From: Nocardioides sp. WS12
GTDB taxonomy: Bacteria; Actinomycetota; Actinomycetes; Propionibacteriales; Nocardioidaceae
Assembly: GCF_014108865.1 (NCBI RefSeq)
Contig: NZ_CP053928.1
Location: 1,984,001 to 2,048,000 of the forward strand
Length of the DNA: 64,000 bases
Direction of reading: 5' to 3'
The notes beneath the pieces were generated by a model. That model saw only the letters and a list, made by a program, of their open reading frames with translations, made no database searches and had not been told where the DNA came from. The position numbers and the translations under genes are program-made. Each line of letters begins with the position of its first letter. Within the stretch, counting starts at the first letter, position 1. Below are positions 56,742-63,904 of this stretch, piece after piece.

Positions 56742-57953
56742 TCAAATGCGCTCGAGGATCATCGCCATGCCCTGGCCGCCACCGACGCACATGGTGATCA
56801 GGCCCGTGGTCTTGTCGTGCCACTCCAGCGAGTTCAGCATGGTGTTCTGCAGGCGGGCACCGGTCATGCCGAAGGGGTGGCCCACGGCAATGGCACCGCC
56901 GTTGATGTTCAGCTTCTCCATCGGGATACCGAGGTCCTCGGCCGAGGGAAGCACCTGCGCGGCGAAGGCCTCGTTGATCTCGGCGAGGTCGATGTCGTCG
57001 ATCGTCATGCCGGCGTACTTGAGGGCGTTGCGGGTCGCCTCGACCGGGCCCAGGCCCATGATCTCGGGGGAGAGGCCGGAGACGCCGGTCGACACGATGC
57101 GTGCCAGCGGCGTGAGGCCGAGTTCGGCTGCCTTGGTGTCGGACATGATGACGACCGCGGCCGCACCGTCGTTGAGCGCGCAGCAGTTGCCGGCGGTGAC
57201 CACGCCGTCGGGGCGGAACACCGGCTGCAGGCCGGACAGGGCCTCGTAGGTGACGCCGGCGCGGGGGCCGTCGTCGGCGGAGACCACGGTGCCGTCGGCG
57301 AGGGTGATCGGGGTGATCTCGCGGGCCCAGAAGCCGTCAGCGATCGCCTTCTCGGCGAGGTTCTGCGAGCGGACGCCGAACGCGTCGAGGTCCTCGCGCT
57401 TGAGACCGCGCAGGCGTGCGACGTTCTCGGCGGTCTGGCCCATGGCGATGTAGACGTCGGGGAGCAGGCCGTCCTCGCGCGGGTCGTGCCAGTCCTTGCC
57501 GCCCTGGGCGTACTCCTCGGTGCGCACCTGGCCGTCGGCGAACAGCGGGTTCTTCGTGTTCGGGATGTGGTCGGACGTACCGAACTGGAATCGCGACACG
57601 GTCTCGACGCCGGCGGAGATGAAGATGTCGCCCTCGCCGGCCTTGATCGCGTGGAAGGCCATCCGCGAGGTCTGGACCGAGGAGGAGCAGTAGCGGGTGA
57701 TCGTCGCGCCGGGGATCTCGTAGCCCATCAGCGAGGTGACGATGCGGGCCATGTTGTTGCCGGCCTCGCCACCGGGCAGACCGCAGCCGAGGTAGAGGTC
57801 ATCGATGGTGTTCGGGTCCAGCGCCGGGATCTTGTCGAGCGCCGCCTGGGTGATCAGCGCGGTCAGGTCGTCGGGCCGGAAGTCCTTGAGCGAGCCCTTG
57901 TTGGCCCGTCCGATCGGGGTACGAGCAGCAGAAACAATGACGGCCTCGGGCAT
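56742..57953 (-). CDS. Acetyl-CoA acyltransferase (thiolase)
   Basis: This 403-residue thiolase cleaves 3-ketoacyl-CoA. The nucleophile is Cys89 in TRYCSSSVQTSRMAF, His lies in INGGAIAVGHPFGMTGARL, and the second Cys in ITMCVGGGQGMAMILE. The start is ATG at 57953. It is divergent from a thioesterase gene, with a KstR-type operator 55 bases before the thiolase start. That suggests a role in steroid or long-chain acyl breakdown, but I cannot name the orthologue. Confidence 0.93.
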   Translation of the reverse strand: MPEAVIVSAARTPIGRANKGSLKDFRPDDLTALITQAALDKIPALDPNTIDDLYLGCGLPGGEAGNNMARIVTSLMGYEIPGATITRYCSSSVQTSRMAFHAIKAGEGDIFISAGVETVSRFQFGTSDHIPNTKNPLFADGQVRTEEYAQGGKDWHDPREDGLLPDVYIAMGQTAENVARLRGLKREDLDAFGVRSQNLAEKAIADGFWAREITPITLADGTVVSADDGPRAGVTYEALSGLQPVFRPDGVVTAGNCCALNDGAAAVVIMSDTKAAELGLTPLARIVSTGVSGLSPEIMGLGPVEATRNALKYAGMTIDDIDLAEINEAFAAQVLPSAEDLGIPMEKLNINGGAIAVGHPFGMTGARLQNTMLNSLEWHDKTTGLITMCVGGGQGMAMILERI

Positions 57954-58007
57954 GAACACTCCTGGGTACGGTGAAGTCGGATCGAGCACAGCGTAGTGCG
58001 CCCAGAA

Positions 58008-58021
58008 TGGAACTTGTTCTA
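58008..58021. promoter_or_regulatory. KstR-type operator in the thiolase / thioesterase gap
   Basis: TGGAACTTGTTCTA fits the mycobacterial and rhodococcal KstR consensus TnnAACnnGTTnnA at every fixed position. It lies 55 bases before the thiolase start and 81 bases before the thioesterase start. KstR is a TetR-family repressor of steroid catabolism. Confidence 0.7.
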
Positions 58022-58101
58022 GTAGTGGTGCAGGCCACGTCCCGTCCCACCGCACGGGGTCCTCGCGGTCGGTCCTCCGGCCGCCGTGGAACCATGCACA
58101 G

Positions 58102-58983
58102 GTGCGTCACCGCTATGAGTGCCCCTTGCGTTGGGCCGACCTCGATCTCCTCGGGCACATCAACAACGTGAAGTACGTGGACTACCTCCAGGAGGCCCGC
58201 GGGGCATTCCTGCGGGCGTGCCTCCACGCGGCTGGGGTCGAACGCCACGAGAGCGACGGCTTGATCGTCGTGCGGCACGAGGTGTCGTTCCTCGCGCCGA
58301 TGCGGCTGGGGGGCGGGACGGTCTCCATCGAGTCCTGGGTGACCGGCATTCACGGTGGCAGCTTCACGCTCGATCACGAGATCTTCCGCGAGACCCCCGA
58401 GGGGGAGCGGACCGTCTACCTGCGCGCCCGCACGGTGGTCGCGCCCTTCGTCCTGGCGACCGGCGCCCCGCGCCGGATGTTGCCGGAGGAGAAGGCTGCG
58501 CTGCTGCCGTACGCCGAGAGCGGCGACCGCGCCCGTCCCGTCCAGGTGTCGGTGCCGCGCGAGCGCGCCCTGCACTTCCCGGTCCAGGTCCGTTTCTCGG
58601 ACCTGGACATCTACCGTCACGTGAACAACGTGAAGTACATCGAGTACTTCCAGGAAGCACGCATCGTGCTGTTCAAGAAGTCCCGCGAGGCCCTCGCCGA
58701 CTTCCCGCGGATCAGCGTGGTGGTCGCGCAGACCGACCTGGAGTACGTCGCCCCGATCACCCTGCGCGCCCAGCCCTACGACTGCTGGTCGGCCGTCACT
58801 GCCGTCGGTACGAAGTCGATGACCATCGAGGCGGAGATCGTCGACGACTCGGACGCCGGTGCGCGCGGTGTGCTGGCGAAGTCCCGTTCCGTCGTGGTGT
58901 TCTTCGATCCGGCGACGCAGCGGTCGGTCGTGCCGCCCGATGGCTACCGCGAGGCGATCATGACCTCGCTCGGCGGCATCTGA
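58102..58983 (+). CDS. Double-hotdog acyl-CoA thioesterase
   Basis: This 293-residue protein has two 4-hydroxybenzoyl-CoA-thioesterase-like hotdog domains. Each starts with the same motif: RWADLDLLGHINNVKYVDYLQEA (residues about 10-32) and RFSDLDIYRHVNNVKYIEYFQEA (about 169-191), with the active-site Asp and the His-x-Asn-Asn. The start is GTG at 58102. A KstR-type box upstream links it to lipid or steroid breakdown, where it may release CoA from blocked intermediates. Confidence 0.9.
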   Translation: MRHRYECPLRWADLDLLGHINNVKYVDYLQEARGAFLRACLHAAGVERHESDGLIVVRHEVSFLAPMRLGGGTVSIESWVTGIHGGSFTLDHEIFRETPEGERTVYLRARTVVAPFVLATGAPRRMLPEEKAALLPYAESGDRARPVQVSVPRERALHFPVQVRFSDLDIYRHVNNVKYIEYFQEARIVLFKKSREALADFPRISVVVAQTDLEYVAPITLRAQPYDCWSAVTAVGTKSMTIEAEIVDDSDAGARGVLAKSRSVVVFFDPATQRSVVPPDGYREAIMTSLGGI

Positions 58984-58992
58984 GCGACGTCC

Positions 58993-59778
58993 TCACCACC
59001 CCGCTGGCAGTTGGGTGAAGTCGGGCTGGCGCCCTTCGGCGAAGGCGGCCAGGGCTTCCAGGTTGGCGGGGCCGCCCATCAGTTCAGCGAACGCTGCGTT
59101 CTCGCGATCCCGGGCTGCGCGGATCGCTTCGCGGTGCGGCTCGGTCATGGTCCGCTTCACGGCGATCAGCGACGAGATCGGCCGGGAGGCCAGCACCTCG
59201 GCGTGCTGACGCGCGACGGGCAGCAGGTCGTCGGGTTCGCAGACCCTCAGCACCAGGCCCATCGCTTGCGCCTCCGCGGCCCCGATCCACTCCGCCGACA
59301 GCAGGGCCCAGGCGGCGTTCTGGCGGCCCACCAGCGCCGGGAAGAGGTACGACGACGCGGCCTCTGGCGCGACGCCGAGTGACGTGAACGGGCACTTCAG
59401 GCGTGCCTGCGTCGACATGAACGCCAGGTCGGCGAACCCGAGGATCGTGGCGCCGATGCCGAGGCCCAGTCCGTTGACGGCCACGACGAGCGGCTTGGGG
59501 AAGTCGACCAGGGCGTCGAGCAGGCCGATGAAGCCGTGCTTGCCGCGGGGGAAGTCCGGGTCGGTCGCGATCCGGTGCATCTCGAGCAGGTCGGTGCCGG
59601 CGCTGAAGGCCCGGCCGTTGCCGGAGATCAGCACCACTGCGACCGACGGATCCTGGGCCGCTTCGAGCAACGCGTCCGCCGTGGCGTCGTACAACTCCTC
59701 ATTGAAGGCGTTGAGGGCCTCGGGGCGGTTGAGGAGGATGGTGCGGACCCGGTTTGCGTCGGAGACGATGAGCGTCAT
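58993..59778 (-). CDS. Enoyl-CoA hydratase
   Basis: This 261-residue crotonase has the oxyanion-hole segments GNGRAFSAGTDLLEM and AVNGLGLGIGATILGFADL, and a catalytic-type Glu in SLGVAPEAASSYLFPALVG. It therefore looks like a working hydratase or isomerase. A KstR-type operator stands 11 bases before its start codon. It converges on the thioesterase gene with a nine-base gap, so thiolase, thioesterase and this hydratase form a likely shared regulon. Confidence 0.92.
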   Translation of the reverse strand: MTLIVSDANRVRTILLNRPEALNAFNEELYDATADALLEAAQDPSVAVVLISGNGRAFSAGTDLLEMHRIATDPDFPRGKHGFIGLLDALVDFPKPLVVAVNGLGLGIGATILGFADLAFMSTQARLKCPFTSLGVAPEAASSYLFPALVGRQNAAWALLSAEWIGAAEAQAMGLVLRVCEPDDLLPVARQHAEVLASRPISSLIAVKRTMTEPHREAIRAARDRENAAFAELMGGPANLEALAAFAEGRQPDFTQLPAGW

Positions 59779-59788
59779 GCACCAAGAA

Positions 59789-59802
59789 TAGAACGTGTTC
59801 TA
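59789..59802 (-). promoter_or_regulatory. KstR-type operator before the enoyl-CoA hydratase gene
   Basis: TAGAACGTGTTCTA fits TnnAACnnGTTnnA exactly, and the dyad extends to 9-base arms (GAATAGAAC-GT-GTTCTATTC at 59786-59805). It overlaps the stop codon of the upstream sigma factor gene and lies 11 bases before the hydratase start. Confidence 0.8.
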
Positions 59803-60330
59803 TTCGCCGACGCTCGATCGCAGTCGTTTGAGTCCACGGTGGCGTGCCACGCGCACGGCGACGGCCGTCATCCCGAGCGCCTGCGCCGTCTCGGCGACGT
59901 CCATGTCGAGCACTTCCAGGCAGGCAACGACGTCCCGTTCACGCGGAGGGAGCCCAGCCAGTGCGTGCCGCACCCATTCGTCGGCGATCAGCGACTTCTC
60001 GGGGTCGGGGTGCTCCTCGTCGGTGGACGCGGCCAGCGCTCCGAGCCCGCGGGTGCGCGTACCGGTCCGACGCCAGGCGTTGGCGGAGTGATTGCGGGCG
60101 ATCCCGAACAACCATCCGCCGAAGTCCGACGTGCTCCCGTTGAAGTCGGCAATCCGTTCGGCGGCGACCAGCCAGGTGGCGGCCGCAAGGTCCTCGGGCG
60201 CATCGCTACTGGCGGCGGTCCGCGCCTCGAGCCAGAGCAGCAGTCGACCCGCATGGGCGCGATAGAGATCGCGCCACGCAGCCGAGTCGCCGCTCTTGGC
60301 AGCGGCGACGATTTCGTCGTCGGCGCGCAC
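59800..60330 (-). CDS. ECF-type sigma factor, copy B
   Basis: This 176-residue sigma factor has region 2 (DSAAWRDLYRAHAGRLLLWL, DLAAATWLVAAERIADF, DFGGWLFGIARNHSANAWRR) and region 4 (LPPRERDVVACLEVLDMDVAETAQALGMTAVAVRVARHRGLKRLR). It closely resembles the sigma factor at 61079-61621 over its full length. The start is GTG at 60330. A membrane protein gene (60443-60973) precedes it by 112 bases. The cassette looks like a tandem duplicate. Confidence 0.93.
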   Translation of the reverse strand: MRADDEIVAAAKSGDSAAWRDLYRAHAGRLLLWLEARTAASSDAPEDLAAATWLVAAERIADFNGSTSDFGGWLFGIARNHSANAWRRTGTRTRGLGALAASTDEEHPDPEKSLIADEWVRHALAGLPPRERDVVACLEVLDMDVAETAQALGMTAVAVRVARHRGLKRLRSSVGE

Positions 60331-60442
60331 GGACGTGTCCCACCCCTGTCGGCCTGCTCCTCAGCCCGAGGGAATCTCCCGAACCGTCCTCACCATTGTC
60401 GCGCCTTCCGCAGTGCTGCGGAGGGTAATGGGGTCGTCCGTT

Positions 60443-60973
60443 TTACTTTCGTGATCCGTGGGCCTGGCCGGGACGCGTGGTCCGGTTGGCCTTGTTCTTC
60501 GCCTTGCCCTTGGCCTTGCCGGCCTTGCTCTTGGCGTTGGCGATCGCCTTGCCGTGGGACGCCGCACGCCGGGCACTGTTCGGGGCGGGGTCGTCGATGC
60601 GTGCCTGGATGGCCGCGGAAGAGGGTGTGCCCGGAAGCCCCGGGGACACGGGGCTTCCGGGCGAGATGGATACGTCGCGCTGTGGGGTAGCGACGTCTCC
60701 GTGACTCGGCGAGCCGGAGGGCTCCTGCTGGGACGGGGCGTCAGCGGGAGAAAGTGGGGTCTCCATGCCGCTGCCGCCTGCCCAGGTGGCCGCCGCGATG
60801 ACAGCCACCGAGGCTGTCGCGACGATCATCCGGAGTCCAGCCGACCGAGCCGTTCGGGGGCCAGCCGCCCGTGAGCTCGCGCTCAGGTCGGCCAGCATGC
60901 CGAGGAACACCGCATCCGGTTCCAGCGTCGGCGCAGCGACGCGGAACTGGTGGGGGCGGTGCTGACTCGTCAT
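60443..60973 (-). CDS. Sigma-linked single-span membrane protein, copy B (Lys-rich tail)
   Basis: This 176-residue protein is probably the partner or anti-sigma factor of the downstream sigma gene, by position and similarity to 61618-62253. Residues 1-48 form a short cytosolic segment (LEPDAVFLGMLADLSASS) without the His-x3-Cys-x2-Cys zinc motif of common anti-sigma factors. One span follows (GLRMIVATASVAVIAAATWAG). The tail is disordered, Ser/Pro-rich, and ends with a strongly basic Lys/Ala repeat (KAIANAKSKAGKAKGKAKNK). ATG at 60973 follows AGCAGGAA. The exact function is unknown. Confidence 0.75.
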   Translation of the reverse strand: MTSQHRPHQFRVAAPTLEPDAVFLGMLADLSASSRAAGPRTARSAGLRMIVATASVAVIAAATWAGGSGMETPLSPADAPSQQEPSGSPSHGDVATPQRDVSISPGSPVSPGLPGTPSSAAIQARIDDPAPNSARRAASHGKAIANAKSKAGKAKGKAKNKANRTTRPGQAHGSRK

Positions 60974-61056
60974 TTCCTGCTTCTCATCGTGGTGGTGTTG
61001 CCGGGGCGTTGCTCCGTCAACCCCCACCCGGGAAGGGGGCTGCCTTCACACTGAAC

Positions 61057-61082
61057 ATGTAGGCAGGTGGACGAAGTGTTAC
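61057..61082 (-). promoter_or_regulatory. Candidate sigma-cassette promoter, copy B
   Basis: On the minus strand GTAACA (61082-61077) is followed after 14 bases by CTACAT (61062-61057), 84 bases before the copy B membrane protein start. The same arrangement, GTAACA-N14-CGACAG, stands 82 bases before copy A. The spacing and hexamers suit an ECF -35/-10 pair. It overlaps the stop of the copy A sigma gene. Confidence 0.45.
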
Positions 61083-61621
61083 GCCGGTTCAGCAGTTTCT
61101 TGGTCGACCGCCCGATTGCGGAGTCGTCGGAGTCCCCGATGGTGGGCCACTCGTACGGCGACCGCGCTGATGTCGAGCGCCGTCGCGGTCGTGGCCACGT
61201 CCATGTCGAGTACCTCGCGGCAGGTCACGACGTCGCGCTCTCGCTCCGGGAGGGTGGACAGGAGCCGGCGCGCCCAGTCGGCGTCGCTGGAGGTGGTCTC
61301 GGGTCCGGGCTCGCTGTCAGCGGATCCGTCGCCGAAGGTGATCTGTTCACGCCGGGCAGCGCGTCGTCGCGCATTCGCCGCCAGGTTGCGGGCGATGCCG
61401 AACAGCCATCCGGCGAAGTCGTCGCTGGTGCCGGAGAAGCCGGCGATCTTCTCGGCGGCGACCAACCAGGTGCTCGAGGCGATGTCCTCGGGACTCTCGT
61501 CCCCGGACCGGCGGGTTCGGAGCCAGAGCAACAGACGTGAGGCGTGAGCTCGATAGAGCTCACGCCACGCATCAGAGTCGCCCTGCTTGGCTGCGGCGAC
61601 GACCTCGTCGTCTGTCGTCAC
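61079..61621 (-). CDS. ECF-type sigma factor, copy A
   Basis: This 180-residue sigma factor has region 2 (DSDAWRELYRAHASRLLLWL, DIASSTWLVAAEKIAGF, DFAGWLFGIARNLAANARRR) and region 4 (LPERERDVVTCREVLDMDVATTATALDISAVAVRVAHHRGLRRLR). The GTG start overlaps the stop of the upstream membrane protein gene (GTGA), which makes the two translationally coupled and is a strong sign that they are partners. The linker between the regions is acidic. Confidence 0.94.
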   Translation of the reverse strand: MTTDDEVVAAAKQGDSDAWRELYRAHASRLLLWLRTRRSGDESPEDIASSTWLVAAEKIAGFSGTSDDFAGWLFGIARNLAANARRRAARREQITFGDGSADSEPGPETTSSDADWARRLLSTLPERERDVVTCREVLDMDVATTATALDISAVAVRVAHHRGLRRLRNRAVDQETAEPA

Positions 61622-62253
61622 CGCCCCCGGTTCACCAGGTCTTCCTGCGGCTGGGGGGTGCGGGTCGAACCACGGGAAATGGGCGGGGTCGGAACATGAC
61701 TGAGTCCCGGCGGAACAGATGTCGCCGAGACGTCAGGGATCTTGGGCAGGACGGGCACCTCAGGCAACTCGGGCACCTGGGTCGGCACGTCCACGCGCGG
61801 GCCGGGTGGCACGCCTTCGGGGACCCCGGGTGCGCCGGTGCCTGCCGGCACGCCCGTCGGCGGGCGACCGGCCGGTGGGCTCCCGGCCGGTGGGCTCCCG
61901 ACCTGGGCGCCACCTGCTGGCGAGGACTGCCCGCCAGCAGGTGACGTCGGGGTGTCCGAAAGTGGGGTTCGAACGCCTCCAGGTGTTGGGTCGGTCGGCT
62001 GTTGCGTCACTTGCTCCTCAGGGCGAAACGGAGATTCCGTTCCGGGCAGGGCACCCGCTGCCCACGAGGTTGCACCAATCGCGATCACACCCCCCAGCAC
62101 AATCGCGAATCGGGCGCCAGCCGACCGACCCGGTCGCGCAGCAGGAACCGTCGAGCTTGCGCTCAACTGGACCATCTGCGCGAGCAGCACCGGATCAGGA
62201 TCGACGGGGCGCAGGTCTGCGCTCAGCGTCTCGATCCAGTCCGGCCGGGTCAT
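61618..62253 (-). CDS. Sigma-linked single-span membrane protein, copy A (Pro-rich tail)
   Basis: This 211-residue protein resembles copy B in its first 75 residues: a short cytosolic part (PDPVLLAQMVQLSASS) and one span (ARFAIVLGGVIAIGATSWAAG). The rest is a Pro/Gly/Thr-rich tail with short repeats (SPPAGSPPAGRPPTGVPAG), expected outside the cell. No zinc-finger anti-sigma motif is present. It is translated with the sigma gene that follows. ATG at 62253 is the start. It is likely a new kind of membrane anti-sigma or sensor, by inference. Confidence 0.75.
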   Translation of the reverse strand: MTRPDWIETLSADLRPVDPDPVLLAQMVQLSASSTVPAARPGRSAGARFAIVLGGVIAIGATSWAAGALPGTESPFRPEEQVTQQPTDPTPGGVRTPLSDTPTSPAGGQSSPAGGAQVGSPPAGSPPAGRPPTGVPAGTGAPGVPEGVPPGPRVDVPTQVPELPEVPVLPKIPDVSATSVPPGLSHVPTPPISRGSTRTPQPQEDLVNRGR

Positions 62254-62334
62254 GTTTTCTCTTTCGAGTGTTGTCGCCGTGGTCCGCAGGTGCGGGTCAC
62301 GGACAAGGAACCGGGGAAGTCCCTCGTGCTGTAC

Positions 62335-62360
62335 CTGTCGTGGGTGGGAGCCGCTGTTAC
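62335..62360 (-). promoter_or_regulatory. Candidate sigma-cassette promoter, copy A
   Basis: On the minus strand GTAACA (62360-62355) is followed after 14 bases by CGACAG (62340-62335), 82 bases before the start of the copy A membrane protein. It matches the layout upstream of copy B, which suggests autoregulation by these sigma factors. Confidence 0.45.
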
Positions 62361-62380
62361 ATCGCGGCCGGAAATATCTT

Positions 62381-62764
62381 TCAGTCGGTCGTGTTGACCA
62401 TGAAGTTTGCCGCGTGGGTGACGTAGTCCCAGAACTGCTTGTCCTGCTCCGGAGTGAGCGCGGCGTTGTCGAGCGCGGCCCGGAAGTGACCGAGCCAACG
62501 GTCGCGCGCGTCGAGGTCCACGGCGAAGGGGGCATGCCGCATCCGCAGCCTCGGGTGGCCCCGTTGCTCGGAGTACGTCGTCGGGCCGCCCCAGTACTGC
62601 ACCAGGAACAGCAGGAAGCGCTCCTCGGCCGGGCCCAGATCGGCCTCCGGATACATCGGCCGGAGTACGACGTCGTGCGCGACACCTTCGTAGAACTTCG
62701 CCACGATCCCGCGGATCGTCTCGAAGCCACCGATCTCGTCGTAGAAGGTGGGGGCGTCACTCAT
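62381..62764 (-). CDS. glbO: Truncated haemoglobin, group II (GlbO-like)
   Basis: This 127-residue globin has the two-on-two fold marks: TFYDEIGGFETIRGIVAKFY, YPEADLGPAEERFLLFLVQYWGGP, and HPRLRMRHAPFAVD with the proximal-histidine region (RMRHAPF). The Tyr/Trp pattern (YWGGPTTYSEQRG) places it with GlbO, which binds oxygen tightly and helps with redox or nitrogen-oxide stress. The stop is 127 bases from the start of the next minus-strand gene. The MscS gene precedes it. Confidence 0.94.
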   Translation of the reverse strand: MSDAPTFYDEIGGFETIRGIVAKFYEGVAHDVVLRPMYPEADLGPAEERFLLFLVQYWGGPTTYSEQRGHPRLRMRHAPFAVDLDARDRWLGHFRAALDNAALTPEQDKQFWDYVTHAANFMVNTTD

Positions 62765-62782
62765 CGTCGATCACGCTGTCCA

Positions 62783-63823
62783 TCATCCCTCGTCGCCCGC
62801 GGCTGCCGTACCGGTGTGGACTGCGTCGCCCTCGCGACGGTCCTGCCGGTGCCAGACCACGCGCTGCGCGAACGGGATCTCGATGCCCTCGTGGTCGAAG
62901 CGGGCCTTGATCCGCTGGCGCAGTTCCCGCGCCACGGCCCACTGCTCCAGCGGTGCGGTCTTCACCATCACGCGGATCGTGACCGAGTCGGCGGCGAGCA
63001 TCTCGACGCCCGTCACCTCGGGCTCCTCGATGATCACGTGGTTGAACTCGTCGTCCTGCCAGAGGTCGTGGGCCACGTCGCGCAGCACCCGCTGCACGCT
63101 GGCCAGGTCCTCGCCGTACCCGACGGAGACGTCGACGACGGCACGCGACCAGTTCTGGCTCTTGTTGCCGACGCGCTGGATCGCACCGTTCGGGACGTAC
63201 CAGACGGTGCCGTTGATGTCGCGCAGCCGCGTCATCCGCAGGGTGACGGCCTCGACCGTTCCGTTGGCCTCGCCGACGTCCACCACGTCGCCGACGCCGT
63301 ACTGGTCCTCGATGAAGATGAAGATGCCGGCCAGGAAGTCGCGGACCAGGGACTGGGCGCCGAAGCCCAGCGCGATCCCGAGGATGCCGGCGCTCGCGAT
63401 GATCGGTGCGATGGCGACCCCGAGTTCGCTGAGCACCATGGTCCCCACGATGGCTACCACGATGAACGTGACGATGCTCTTCAGGACGCCGGACATGGTG
63501 GCGGCGCGCTGCTTGCGCCGGGCGTAGACGGCCCCCTCGACCCGCTCGGGCAGGACGCCGCGCTCGGCACGCCGAGCCAGGCGATCGACCATCCGGTGCA
63601 GCAGCCAGCGGGCGACCAGGCCGAGCAGGATCAGTCCCAGGATCGCGAGCGGCTTGCCGATCAGGATGTCGGACCAGTCGGCGAGGCGGCTGTTCCCCGT
63701 CCAGTCAAAGGTCAGCTCGCAGACCTGCTCACCATCGGCGCAGGGACTGGCCACCAGCGGGGCCGAAAGAGCCGAGGCCGGGGCCGCGGAAAGGGACAGA
63801 ATGGACAGCGTGGACGCCGACAT
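62783..63823 (-). CDS. MscS-family mechanosensitive ion channel
   Basis: This 346-residue channel has an N-terminal hydrophobic segment and a Cys pair in an outer loop (PCADGEQVCEL). Three spans follow (GKPLAILGLILLGLVARWLL, GVLKSIVTFIVVAIVGTMVL, and the pore-lining IAPIIASAGILGIALGFGAQSL). The MscS beta domain has DFLAGIFIFIEDQYGVGDVV and RLRDINGTVWYVPNGAI. It opens under membrane tension to release solutes. ATG at 63823 follows GGGAG by ten bases; an ATG at 63856 lacks a ribosome site. Confidence 0.93.
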   Translation of the reverse strand: MSASTLSILSLSAAPASALSAPLVASPCADGEQVCELTFDWTGNSRLADWSDILIGKPLAILGLILLGLVARWLLHRMVDRLARRAERGVLPERVEGAVYARRKQRAATMSGVLKSIVTFIVVAIVGTMVLSELGVAIAPIIASAGILGIALGFGAQSLVRDFLAGIFIFIEDQYGVGDVVDVGEANGTVEAVTLRMTRLRDINGTVWYVPNGAIQRVGNKSQNWSRAVVDVSVGYGEDLASVQRVLRDVAHDLWQDDEFNHVIIEEPEVTGVEMLAADSVTIRVMVKTAPLEQWAVARELRQRIKARFDHEGIEIPFAQRVVWHRQDRREGDAVHTGTAAAGDEG

Positions 63824-63904
63824 GGAGCCAGTCTCCCAAAGCCTCCTGAGGCTCATGTCGACACCACCCCGCCACGGAGGTCGAACTCCCGATATCCTCC
63901 TCCC

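Noticed and set aside
60600..60660. GC-rich inverted repeat in the copy B membrane protein gene
   Set aside because: The GGAAGCCCCG/CGGGGCTTCC match lies in the proline-serine-glycine-rich coding tail and is explained by codon repetition.
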